Virus record (IMG/VR): IMGVR_UViG_3300010354_004913
Span: 27,226-91,225 of that record
DNA from: a virus
DNA: 64,000 nucleotides
Direction: 5' to 3' (one strand)
Shown: positions 52,432 to 59,420 of the stretch, one piece after another
Numbering within the stretch: the first letter of the stretch is position 1
Layout of the letters: each line of letters begins with the position of its first letter
Position numbers and translations under genes: made by a program
Notes under the pieces: model-generated
The model's database searches: none
Seen by the model: only the letters and a program-made list of their open reading frames with translations
What the model was told of the DNA's origin: nothing

Positions 52432-54065
52432 CCAGTGCAATAGTATCAGCTACAATTGATGACGCTTTTCCAGTAGCGGGCGTCGATAACGATAGCCAAG
52501 GATTTAGAGATAATTTCAACGTTATTAAAACTGGACTAGCCACTGCTGCCAGCGAAATATCTGATTTACAAACTAATGCTGCTAGAAAAGATGTAAACAA
52601 CGATTTCGACGGAAATATTATAAGCAATGCTGTAACCAGTCGAGTTTACGGATCAGCCTATCAAACTACAATTACTGGAAGTAGTGGTAATATTAGTCTT
52701 AACGACGGCGAATATCAACAACTAACAATTAACAATAATTGTATTTTAACATTTACCAATTGGCCGGAAGAAAATCAATACGGCAAAATTAGATTAGAAC
52801 TACGCAGTGACGGTATTTCTTCGTCAAAAGAAGTTCAATTTTCTACAGAAAGTGCTGGAGTAGTAAGATACGAGCTTGGAGCATTAACTAGTAAAGCCAC
52901 AGGCGCACATAGAAATTCCAAAGGCCTTTCAGCAACATCTACAGAATTTAGTTTTCCAACAGGAAATATTACCAGCGGAAGTTTCCAACCAGCGGACTTT
53001 TTATACGGCACAGGATTGCGTGGCTCTGTTTCCATTGTGACAGTAACCAATCTAGGAGCAGCTAATGCCACTGCCACTGTAGCTCCAATTCAAATTAATT
53101 ATTCTAATATTTCTGTAGGAGCAGAAGTAGTTGTTACAATGGCTGCATCAATAGCAACCGTAACTAACGGAGATCCCATTACATTATCAGATACTACAGG
53201 ACTAGTACTTCCTGCTGGTTCGTATTATGCGTTTAAAGACGGCGGTAATATCAAGGTATCGACTACACCTGGTTCATATACTGCTATAACAACTGGCACA
53301 GGTACATATACTGGCAATAACAAAGCAGCAACGTTTGCTCTACCAGTTGGTCCAAAAAACTATACTAATATAACTGTGGGCGCTGAGGTAATTCTTACAA
53401 TGGCAGATTCAATATCTGCAGTGACTGATGGTGATCCTGTTACACTAGCAGACACTACAGGACTTACAGGTATTAACACTTCAACTACATATTATGCGTT
53501 TAAAAACGGCAGTGACATTAAATTATCAAGTTCGCCAATTTCTTACACAGCTATAACCACTGCCATAGGAACATATACCGGAAATAACAAACCAGCTGGA
53601 TTTCCTTTAACCGGTAACTCAAATAGAGTTACATTAAGCAGTGCCATTGCTTCATCTATGTATGTAAACATGCCAATTGTGTTCACAGGCACCAGTTTTG
53701 GCGGAATTGCTGCAGGAACATACTTTGTTCATAGTATTATCGACAGCACAGGTATTAGATTAAAGGATGCCACAGGTACATTAGTTACAATGTCTGGTGG
53801 GGTAGGTACACTAGCCATAACTCCACGAACTGTGTTAACTACATCATTTCCGGCACAACCAGCACAACCAGCACCAAACGCAGATAAATCAATTCTTGAA
53901 GCAACTAACCTAACTTTAACAGTAAACAGTGCTATAATTCCCGATCAAAAGCTTATATTAGATGCTGATAATTCCAAAGTTAAAATTATCGAGGCATGGA
54001 AACGTCCGTATTCCGAAGTAGGACTCAATATTGTATATTTGAAATACATAGGAGAGTTTGGATGA
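52428..54065 (+). CDS. Tail fibre-like structural protein with internal duplication
   Basis: 545 residues. The start (IDDAFPVAGVDNDSQGFRDNFNVIKTGLATAASEI) is the attachment module seen in several phage fibres and related in style to the NDGTGD module of its neighbours. Residues about 223-310 and 311-394 are a tandem repeat of about 85 residues (V(S/T)VGAEV, SYTAIT, TYTGNNK). A GTTQPAQ-like Pro/Ala linker precedes the end. Its last codon overlaps the next start. Confidence 0.75.
   Translation: MTSAIVSATIDDAFPVAGVDNDSQGFRDNFNVIKTGLATAASEISDLQTNAARKDVNNDFDGNIISNAVTSRVYGSAYQTTITGSSGNISLNDGEYQQLTINNNCILTFTNWPEENQYGKIRLELRSDGISSSKEVQFSTESAGVVRYELGALTSKATGAHRNSKGLSATSTEFSFPTGNITSGSFQPADFLYGTGLRGSVSIVTVTNLGAANATATVAPIQINYSNISVGAEVVVTMAASIATVTNGDPITLSDTTGLVLPAGSYYAFKDGGNIKVSTTPGSYTAITTGTGTYTGNNKAATFALPVGPKNYTNITVGAEVILTMADSISAVTDGDPVTLADTTGLTGINTSTTYYAFKNGSDIKLSSSPISYTAITTAIGTYTGNNKPAGFPLTGNSNRVTLSSAIASSMYVNMPIVFTGTSFGGIAAGTYFVHSIIDSTGIRLKDATGTLVTMSGGVGTLAITPRTVLTTSFPAQPAQPAPNADKSILEATNLTLTVNSAIIPDQKLILDADNSKVKIIEAWKRPYSEVGLNIVYLKYIGEFG
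53094..53609 (+). repeat. Tandem ~85-codon repeat within the fibre gene
   Basis: Two diverged copies, 53094-53348 and 53358-53609, both encode (S/T)VGAEV...TGDP-type strands and the phrase TYTGNNK.A.F.LP. The protein match is clearer than the DNA match, so the duplication is old. Confidence 0.6.
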
Positions 54066-54295
54066 TTCATCCACTGGCTGAAGATTTTACACAACTCAAA
54101 GATGCTGAAGTCGAATCTCGACTTCAGGATCTAAGTAAAAAATACTGGATGACAAACAATCCTCATGTACGCCAACAAATGAACGTGTTGATAGGCATTT
54201 ACAGAGAAGAATTGAGTACAAGACGCCAGCGAGCTTTACAGCAACAATACCAAAACAGAGACAAAGGTCTTGACAAATTAATTAAAGTAAACTAA
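54062..54295 (+). CDS. Small conserved phage protein after the fibre block
   Basis: 77 residues from ATG 54062 (ATGA overlap with the fibre gene). Helical and charged throughout: HPLAEDFTQLKDAEVESRL, KKYWMTNNPHVRQQMNVL, REELSTRRQRALQQQYQN. I recall similar short proteins beside T4-like tail genes in marine phages; no function is known. The basic C-terminal half could contact DNA or a virion protein. Confidence 0.68.
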   Translation: MIHPLAEDFTQLKDAEVESRLQDLSKKYWMTNNPHVRQQMNVLIGIYREELSTRRQRALQQQYQNRDKGLDKLIKVN

Positions 54296-54304
54296 AATAC
54301 TTTA

Positions 54305-54805
54305 ATGAATCTAAACAAATACAGCGTTCCTGTCTTTCAAGAAAATGATCTTATGAGATTGATTTATCAAAATCACGATGATCTATTACAAGCTATTCTT
54401 GTAGAAGACACAGTGGAAACTAGAAAACTAAAAGAACACTACCCAATCAAATTAGCATCAGAATTTGAATCAGCTATTAGTGTTGAAGACTTTGACAAAA
54501 TTTGTCAAAATGATTGGTTCATTCCAGACGAATACAAAAATATGGACATTGAAGGATTCTTAGTCTATGTCTGCCCTAAAGAAAATTATCAGCGTCTTAT
54601 AGAAGAATTACAGGAATTTAGAGCAAGAAACATGCTCGATTTGTTACGTTGGCTAAAATATTTTGTTGATACTTGTAGGGCAAACAAAATAGTATGGGGA
54701 GTAGGTCGCGGATCTAGTGTAGCCAGCTATGTGCTATATTTGATCGGTGTTCATAGAATAGACAGTTTGAAATATAATTTAGACTGGCGAGACTTTTTAA
54801 GATAA
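54305..54805 (+). CDS. DnaE (DNA polymerase III alpha)-like fragment
   Basis: 166 residues. The C-terminal 60 residues (DLLRWLKYFVDTCRANKIVWG, VGRGSSVASYVLYLIGV, IDSLKYNLDWRDFLR) match the start of the palm of bacterial replicase DnaE, where GPGRGSAAGSLVAY...IDP..Y.L.FERFLN is the norm. The three catalytic aspartates of DnaE lie after this point and are absent here, as is the PHP domain, so it cannot be a polymerase. It may decoy or bind the host clamp or replicase. The 9-nt spacing before it and the gene after show it is an intact unit. Confidence 0.75.
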   Translation: MNLNKYSVPVFQENDLMRLIYQNHDDLLQAILVEDTVETRKLKEHYPIKLASEFESAISVEDFDKICQNDWFIPDEYKNMDIEGFLVYVCPKENYQRLIEELQEFRARNMLDLLRWLKYFVDTCRANKIVWGVGRGSSVASYVLYLIGVHRIDSLKYNLDWRDFLR

Positions 54806-54829
54806 GTATAGTTATTAAGGAGAATTACT

Positions 54830-55042
54830 ATGGCTCAAAAAGAAGCAGGTAAAAAAATCTATCGTTCAATGCAAGGTAAAGAAATTGACATTGACAAATT
54901 ACGTATTAGAAATGAAACAACTTTGGCTGTAGGTAATGCCAGAGTAAATGCTCGTGGTGATGAGATTGGTCCTGGAGGCAAAATCATTAAGAAACGCGAA
55001 GAAGTTGTCACAGAGTACTACACAGGAAAACCTAGCGAGTAA
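54830..55042 (+). CDS. Conserved phage hypothetical protein (70 aa)
   Basis: 70 residues, basic and highly charged: IYRSMQGKEIDIDKLRIRNE, GNARVNARGDEIGPGGKI, KKREEVVTEYY. I recall this small protein from many marine T4-like phages near structural genes, without assigned function. A good AAGGAG precedes it. It lies next to the co-chaperonin, so a role in folding or assembly of virion proteins is possible. Confidence 0.7.
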   Translation: MAQKEAGKKIYRSMQGKEIDIDKLRIRNETTLAVGNARVNARGDEIGPGGKIIKKREEVVTEYYTGKPSE

Positions 55043-55045
55043 AAA

Positions 55046-55384
55046 ATGAACACTGTTAAAGGTACAATTAAACCTCTAAGAGATAATGTCTTAGTAGTTG
55101 ATATGGATTTTGATGAACAACGTACACGGTCAGGTATCATTATTACATCAGATGACGGTAAGGGACACGGTGTTAAGCCTCGATGGGCTCGTGTATGGGC
55201 AGTAGGGCCCGATCAAACTGATGTACAAGTTGGCGAATGGATCTACGTAGAACACGGTCGTTGGACTAGAGGAATCAGTGTCGAAGACAATGGTAAAGAA
55301 ATTACCATTAGAATGGTTGAACCAAAATCAATTATGCTTCAATCTAACGAAAAACCAGAAGACGTATATTTAGGTGCCGAATGA
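55046..55384 (+). CDS. GroES-like co-chaperonin (gp31-type role)
   Basis: 112 residues. IKPLRDNVLVVDMDFDEQ at the start, then a mobile-loop-like stretch RTRSGIIITSDDGKGHG, and RWARVWAVGPDQTDVQVGEWIYVEHGRWTRGI follow the GroES beta-barrel order. T4 gp31 and similar phage proteins replace GroES to fold the capsid protein inside GroEL. The length is slightly greater than GroES. The stop overlaps the MazG start by 4 bp. Confidence 0.85.
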   Translation: MNTVKGTIKPLRDNVLVVDMDFDEQRTRSGIIITSDDGKGHGVKPRWARVWAVGPDQTDVQVGEWIYVEHGRWTRGISVEDNGKEITIRMVEPKSIMLQSNEKPEDVYLGAE

Positions 55385-55740
55385 CAAATCCATTTCAAGA
55401 TCAAGAAAAGTTTATGCGAGCCTGTGATCAAACTGTGGGCGAAACTAATGCTTATCAATTTCATTTATACAAAAATCTTATTGAAGAAGAATTTAAAGAA
55501 CTTCAAGAAGCAGATAATCAATTAGAACAGTTAGATGCTTTAATAGATATATTAGTTGTAACTATTGGTGCTATTCATTCTGCTGGATTTGACGCAGAAG
55601 GGGCTTGGAAGGAAGTCATGCGTACTAATTTTGCTAAAATTGATCCTATTACTGGTAAAGTTAATAAGCGTGAAGATGGCAAAGTACTAAAGCCAGAGGG
55701 GTGGCAACCTCCCAATTTGAAACCTTTTTTAACAAAATAA
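55381..55740 (+). CDS. MazG-like nucleotide pyrophosphohydrolase
   Basis: 119 residues. The metal-binding pattern of all-alpha NTP-PPases is visible: EEEFKE (35-40) and LDALIDIL (51-58), with Asp56. The ending NFAKIDP resembles the usual SN..K motif. Such enzymes hydrolyse dNTPs or, as argued for cyanophage MazG, ppGpp-like signals; the substrate is not certain. It closes the GroES operon and is followed by a terminator. Confidence 0.82.
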   Translation: MTNPFQDQEKFMRACDQTVGETNAYQFHLYKNLIEEEFKELQEADNQLEQLDALIDILVVTIGAIHSAGFDAEGAWKEVMRTNFAKIDPITGKVNKREDGKVLKPEGWQPPNLKPFLTK

Positions 55741-55742
55741 CC

Positions 55743-55770
55743 ATAAGAGTCTTGACTGACTCTTATTTTT
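55743..55770 (+). terminator. Rho-independent terminator after MazG
   Basis: Arms ATAAGAGTC (55743-55751) and GACTCTTAT (55758-55766) form a perfect 9-bp stem followed by TTTT (55767-55770). The 6-nt loop is TTGACT, the -35 box of the next promoter. Confidence 0.75.
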
Positions 55771-55780
55771 ATAGTAAAAT
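55752..55780 (+). promoter_or_regulatory. Sigma70 promoter whose -35 box is a terminator loop
   Basis: TTGACT (55752-55757), a 17-bp spacer and TAAAAT (55775-55780). ATG 55787 comes 6 nt later with no ribosome site, so the mRNA would be leaderless. Confidence 0.65.
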
Positions 55781-55786
55781 ACAAAA

Positions 55787-56029
55787 ATGAGCTTTCGTAT
55801 CACTTGGGACATAGCTAACATTACGCAACAGATTTATAAGATGAGAGCTGAGGTTTGTTCTCCTTATAATGACGGATTTTCGCAATGGTCGATTAAACAA
55901 GATTTATATCAATTAAAATGGCTTATAGATCAATCGTTAGAATCATGCCCAACATTCTCAGACGAAGAACAATGGCTCAAAGAACAAGATCAAAAAAGAA
56001 TGTGGAAAACTATAAAGGATAGCAAATGA
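55787..56029 (+). CDS. Conserved phage hypothetical protein (80 aa)
   Basis: 80 residues, helical: ITQQIYKMRAEVCSPYNDGF, IKQDLYQLKWLIDQSLESC. No motif known to me. It is the first gene of the replication operon that runs to the clamp loader, ferredoxin and dCMP deaminase. It is probably translated from a leaderless message. Confidence 0.6.
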   Translation: MSFRITWDIANITQQIYKMRAEVCSPYNDGFSQWSIKQDLYQLKWLIDQSLESCPTFSDEEQWLKEQDQKRMWKTIKDSK

Positions 56030-56187
56030 ATTGTAACACTTGTCACAAAGAATACAGCCCTGTGTGCGACTATAATCAAGGACGCTGTCCTCTCCATCCA
56101 CCTTATATCAATCCTCATTCGATGAGATTTTATAATTTATTCAAATCAATAAAGGAATTTTTTAGTCGTGAAAGAAAACCTAATTAG
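56026..56187 (+). CDS. Small cysteine-rich protein (53 aa)
   Basis: ATG 56026 overlaps the previous stop (ATGA) and opens a 53-residue frame. NCNTCHKEYSPVCD followed by GRCPLHPPY gives C-x2-C...C...C-x2-H, a likely zinc site. The C-terminus is basic. Its end overlaps the next gene by 20 bp. Expression is likely from the close packing; function unknown. Confidence 0.55.
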   Translation: MNCNTCHKEYSPVCDYNQGRCPLHPPYINPHSMRFYNLFKSIKEFFSRERKPN

Positions 56188-56425
56188 CCAGGCGGGGTTT
56201 AGCACTACTTTTGAAAAAGATCGATTATATAAACTAATTGATCTAGTTGTAAAAGAATGTGTTCAAGCAGTAAAAAATACTCCAACTAATTGTGCCATTA
56301 CCACTTATGATTTAGGAGTAGCTGAATGTACAATACAAAAAAGCCTAGATCAATTAACAACCAAATTTAATTTACCGAGAGAAAAAAAGGATAGCAATGA
56401 AAGACTTATGGGTAGAGAAGTATAG
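56168..56425 (+). CDS. Conserved phage hypothetical protein (85 aa)
   Basis: 85 residues from GTG 56168, with AAGGA upstream. The sequence is helical: DRLYKLIDLVVKECVQAVKN and CTIQKSLDQLTTKFNLP. No motif known. The last 29 bp overlap the clamp-loader start, which suggests coupling. Confidence 0.55.
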   Translation: MKENLISQAGFSTTFEKDRLYKLIDLVVKECVQAVKNTPTNCAITTYDLGVAECTIQKSLDQLTTKFNLPREKKDSNERLMGREV

Positions 56426-57308
56426 ACCAAAAACACTTGATGAATATGTTTTTAGGGATGCCCATCAAAGACATCAAATTGAAAGATGGGTATCTGAAAA
56501 AACTATTCCCCATTTGTTGTTAAGTGGTAATGCCGGTATCGGTAAAACTACTTTAGCCAAAGTACTGTTCAATGAGTTAGAGATTAACGATCTTGACATT
56601 ATGGAAATTAATGCCAGTCGAGAAAATAATGCTGAAACTATCCGAGACAAGATCACTAACTTTGTGCGTATGATTCCTTTTGGAGATTTTAAGATTGTCT
56701 TATTAGACGAGGCTGATTATCTTACTCCTAACGCACAGGCTATTCTACGTGGAGTTATGGAGGAGTATCATACTACTGCTCGATTTATACTAACGTGTAA
56801 CTATCCTAATAGAATTATTCCAGCCATTCACAGCCGTTGTCAAGGATTTCATTTTGAAAAAATTGATGCCACTGAGTTTACTGCTAGAGTAGCTACAATT
56901 CTTGTCGAAGAAGGCATTGATTTTGATTTAGATACACTAGACACATTTGTTAAGTCGTCTTATCCAGATCTGAGGAAAACTATCAATAATGTTCAAATGA
57001 ACAGTCTAGATGGTAAGTTACATGTACCTGAAAGCAACGAATCCAACGACGACTATCGCTTTCAAATGGTTGAACTTTTTAAACAGGGCAAAATTCGAGA
57101 CGCCCGTAAACTAATTTGTAGTCAAGCTAGACCAGAAGAAATTGAGGACATCTATAGATGGATGTATGACAATGTTGAAATCTTTGGCGACGAAATGACT
57201 CAAGACAAAGCACTATTAATCATCAAGCAAGGTCTTGTAGATCATACTCTTGTGATCGATCCCGAAATTAATCTAGCTGCTACATTAGTAAGACTTGCTA
57301 ATTTATAA
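56397..57308 (+). CDS. Clamp loader ATPase subunit (T4 gp44/RFC small-subunit type)
   Basis: 303 residues. It opens DNA sliding clamps with ATP. WVEKYRPKTLDEYVF is the RFC-type start; Walker A is GNAGIGKT (44-51), Walker B is VLLDEAD (101-107), and the SRC arginine-finger motif is HSRCQ (145-149). Length and order match T4 gp44. The partner gp62 and clamp gp45 are not in the window. The start overlaps the gene before it by 29 bp. Confidence 0.92.
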   Translation: MKDLWVEKYRPKTLDEYVFRDAHQRHQIERWVSEKTIPHLLLSGNAGIGKTTLAKVLFNELEINDLDIMEINASRENNAETIRDKITNFVRMIPFGDFKIVLLDEADYLTPNAQAILRGVMEEYHTTARFILTCNYPNRIIPAIHSRCQGFHFEKIDATEFTARVATILVEEGIDFDLDTLDTFVKSSYPDLRKTINNVQMNSLDGKLHVPESNESNDDYRFQMVELFKQGKIRDARKLICSQARPEEIEDIYRWMYDNVEIFGDEMTQDKALLIIKQGLVDHTLVIDPEINLAATLVRLANL

Positions 57309-57317
57309 GGGAATAAG

Positions 57318-57641
57318 ATGACACACTTAGTAACAGAAAACTGTATCAAATGTAAACACACAGATTGTGTAGATGTTTGTCCTGTTGATTGTTTTCACGA
57401 AGGACCTAATTTTTTAACTATTGATCCCGACGAGTGTATTGACTGCGGAGTTTGTATACCAGAATGTCCCATTGATGCTATTGTACCAGACAATGATACT
57501 AATGTTGATGTAGTATTTTGGTCAGATTTAAATAGAAGGCTTAGCCAAAAATGGCCTGTAATTACCAAACGTAAAGATCCGTTGCCGGAAGCTGAAGAAT
57601 GGAAAGACAAGCCTAATAAAATCGATCTACTAGAAGAATAA
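57318..57641 (+). CDS. fdxA: 7Fe ferredoxin (FdxA type)
   Basis: 107 residues. The cysteine set C9, C12, C17, C21, C25, C40, C43, C46, C50 matches Azotobacter ferredoxin I: C9, C17 and C50 for the [3Fe-4S] cluster, and C21, C40, C43 and C46 for the [4Fe-4S]. [23 protein letters not shown] is highly typical of proteobacterial FdxA. It is a low-potential electron carrier and could reduce the radical SAM enzymes or the desaturase. It sits between replication genes, an odd place for a redox gene. Confidence 0.95.
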   Translation: MTHLVTENCIKCKHTDCVDVCPVDCFHEGPNFLTIDPDECIDCGVCIPECPIDAIVPDNDTNVDVVFWSDLNRRLSQKWPVITKRKDPLPEAEEWKDKPNKIDLLEE

Positions 57642-57647
57642 AATAGT

Positions 57648-57821
57648 ATGAGGGAAATAGTAACTCCAGATGGTAAAGTTTATGCTCGAGTAGAGGTCGA
57701 CAACGAGCATCTTAGTATACAACTAGTCAACTATCATGGAGTTGTTGTCAAGATGGATAAAAAAATTATTCCTCAATTAAGACAATTGCTAACAGAAGCA
57801 GAATTTTTTAAATTGTTATGA
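57648..57821 (+). CDS. Small hypothetical protein (57 aa)
   Basis: ATG 57648 opens a 57-residue frame that ends in an ATGA overlap with the deaminase start. The sequence is beta-rich (GKVYARVEVDNEHLSIQLVN) then helical (IIPQLRQLLTEAEFFKLL). This composition and the overlap support a real gene. No match recognised. Confidence 0.55.
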   Translation: MREIVTPDGKVYARVEVDNEHLSIQLVNYHGVVVKMDKKIIPQLRQLLTEAEFFKLL

Positions 57822-58330
57822 AACAAAAATATGTTGACCTTTATATGGATTGGGCTCGTCGGGCAGCTGAATTAAGTCATGCTCGACGACTTCATGTTGG
57901 TGCTGTCATAGTCAAAGACGATACTGTTATTAGTTATGGCTACAACGGTATGCCAGCCGGATGGGATAACGACTGCGAAGATAAAGACTGGATGGATCGA
58001 GGTGCAGGTGGGTGGTTGGATCCAGAAGAAATCTACGAGCGGTGGCCTCATGTGGAATACAATGAAGAAGCAGAAGAAGAATATAGATACCGTTGGAAAA
58101 CTAAACCAGAGGTACTACATGCTGAGTCAAATGCCATTGCTAAATTAGCTAGATCAACAAATAGCGGTGCTGGAGCCGATCTCTTTATTACCCATAGTCC
58201 CTGTATCGATTGTGCTAAATTAATATATCAGTCCGGAATTAAACGTGTTTTTTTTGGAGAACACTATAGAGATAACGCAGGGATTGATTTTTTAACCAAA
58301 TCAAACATAGAGGTAATAAAACATGGCTAA
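57818..58330 (+). CDS. dCMP (deoxycytidylate) deaminase
   Basis: 170 residues. The zinc cytidine-deaminase motifs are HAESNA (His101, Glu103) and SPCIDCAK (Cys129, Cys132). The N-terminal SHARRLHVGAVIV and YNGMPAG are also typical. It converts dCMP to dUMP, feeding dTMP synthesis. The insert between the two parts (about 50-95) is longer than in the smallest bacterial enzymes and rich in Trp and Glu. The 3' end overlaps the next gene by 8 bp. Confidence 0.9.
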   Translation: MKQKYVDLYMDWARRAAELSHARRLHVGAVIVKDDTVISYGYNGMPAGWDNDCEDKDWMDRGAGGWLDPEEIYERWPHVEYNEEAEEEYRYRWKTKPEVLHAESNAIAKLARSTNSGAGADLFITHSPCIDCAKLIYQSGIKRVFFGEHYRDNAGIDFLTKSNIEVIKHG

Positions 58331-59177
58331 ACGAATTTTAATTATGGGGTTGCCTGGTAGTGGTAAAACCTACTTTGCTGAAAGATTGAAGAAATATCTG
58401 GAAGATTTTTCCAGAGCTGATCAAATGCCTGCTGAACGCATGATGCATTTAGAAATGCCGCCTGCTTACTGGAAGGCCAAAGTAGACTGGTTTAACGCCG
58501 ACGATGTTCGCAGACGTTATAATGATTGGGACTTTAGCAAAGAAGGACGCATTCGTCAAAGTCTTCGTATGTTAGAATTTGCTATTAAATGCTCTGGCGA
58601 CTTTGTCATTTGCGATTTTGTAGCACCTCTTCCAGAAATGCGTCATAATTTTAAAGCAGACTGGACTATCTGGATGGATACTATCGATTCCGGACGTTAC
58701 GAAGACACTAACAAAGCGTTTATTCCGCCAGATATGTATGACTTCCGTATCACAGAACAAAATGCGGAAAAATGGGTTGAGTTTGTAGGACAACATATTT
58801 TAGATGAAAAGCGTAGGCCGATATTTAATTGGCAAAACGAAACTGTACAGATGTTAGGTCGTTGGCAACCGTGGCATGAAGGGCATCGTAAATTATTCGA
58901 ACGTGCTATTGCTAAAACTGGTCAAGTATGTATTATGATTCGAGACTGTCAAGGATGGAACGGGTCAAATCCATTTGCCATTGAACAAGTTAAAAACTTT
59001 ATTCGTAGAGATCTAGATCCGCTTTATCAAGGTCAATACGAAATACAGGTTGTTCCTAATATTGTTAACATTACTTATGGTCGTGATGTAGGATATAAGA
59101 TCGAACAAGAAGTGTTCGATGATGCCACACACAGCATTAGTGCTACTAAAATTCGTCAATCCATGGGTCTTAAATGA
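58323..59177 (+). CDS. Kinase-nucleotidyltransferase fusion
   Basis: 284 residues, two domains. The N-terminal half has a P-loop GLPGSGKT (9-16) and WFNADDVRRRYNDWDFS, like the APS-kinase or polynucleotide-kinase family. The C-terminal half has the HxGH motif (HEGH, 185-188) and ISATKIR (272-278), the signature of cytidylyl- or adenylyltransferases such as NadR and NMNAT. It may couple phosphorylation and nucleotidyl transfer of one substrate, as in NadR, though the order of domains is reversed here. Substrate unknown. Confidence 0.8.
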   Translation: MAKRILIMGLPGSGKTYFAERLKKYLEDFSRADQMPAERMMHLEMPPAYWKAKVDWFNADDVRRRYNDWDFSKEGRIRQSLRMLEFAIKCSGDFVICDFVAPLPEMRHNFKADWTIWMDTIDSGRYEDTNKAFIPPDMYDFRITEQNAEKWVEFVGQHILDEKRRPIFNWQNETVQMLGRWQPWHEGHRKLFERAIAKTGQVCIMIRDCQGWNGSNPFAIEQVKNFIRRDLDPLYQGQYEIQVVPNIVNITYGRDVGYKIEQEVFDDATHSISATKIRQSMGLK

Positions 59178-59398
59178 ACAAATATCACGTCAGATTTAAC
59201 ACAAAACACAACGGTAGTGAGTTAGTCTGGCGAATATTTGAAAATGGTGTTGAACATTTAGCTTCAGACGTTCGTATTGTTGGGGAAACTTTTACAGAAA
59301 CAACACACGAACACGGAGAAACTAAGTGGAATATAGCTTGCCATGGTAGACTTATATGGGTCGATACTGTGGCAGTTATAGTTACTGGTAAAGATTAA
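59174..59398 (+). CDS. Conserved phage hypothetical protein (74 aa)
   Basis: 74 residues, beta-rich: VRFNTKHNGSELVWRIF, HLASDVRIVGETF, KWNIACHGRLIWVD. I recall this small protein from marine phages; it has no known function. ATGA overlap with the fusion gene before it. It ends just before the terminator. Confidence 0.7.
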   Translation: MNKYHVRFNTKHNGSELVWRIFENGVEHLASDVRIVGETFTETTHEHGETKWNIACHGRLIWVDTVAVIVTGKD

Positions 59399-59420
59399 GG
59401 GGGCATAAGCCCCCTTTTTT
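59397..59420. terminator. Strong terminator between convergent genes
   Basis: Arms AAGGGGGC (59397-59404) and GCCCCCTT (59409-59416) with an ATAA loop form an 8-bp GC-rich stem, followed by TTTT (59417-59420). It ends the plus-strand replication operon and may also slow minus-strand transcripts from phoH. Confidence 0.88.

Noticed and set aside
54305-54805. Functional DNA polymerase III alpha subunit
   Set aside because: It is 166 residues long and stops before the catalytic aspartates; PHP, thumb and clamp-binding parts are missing.
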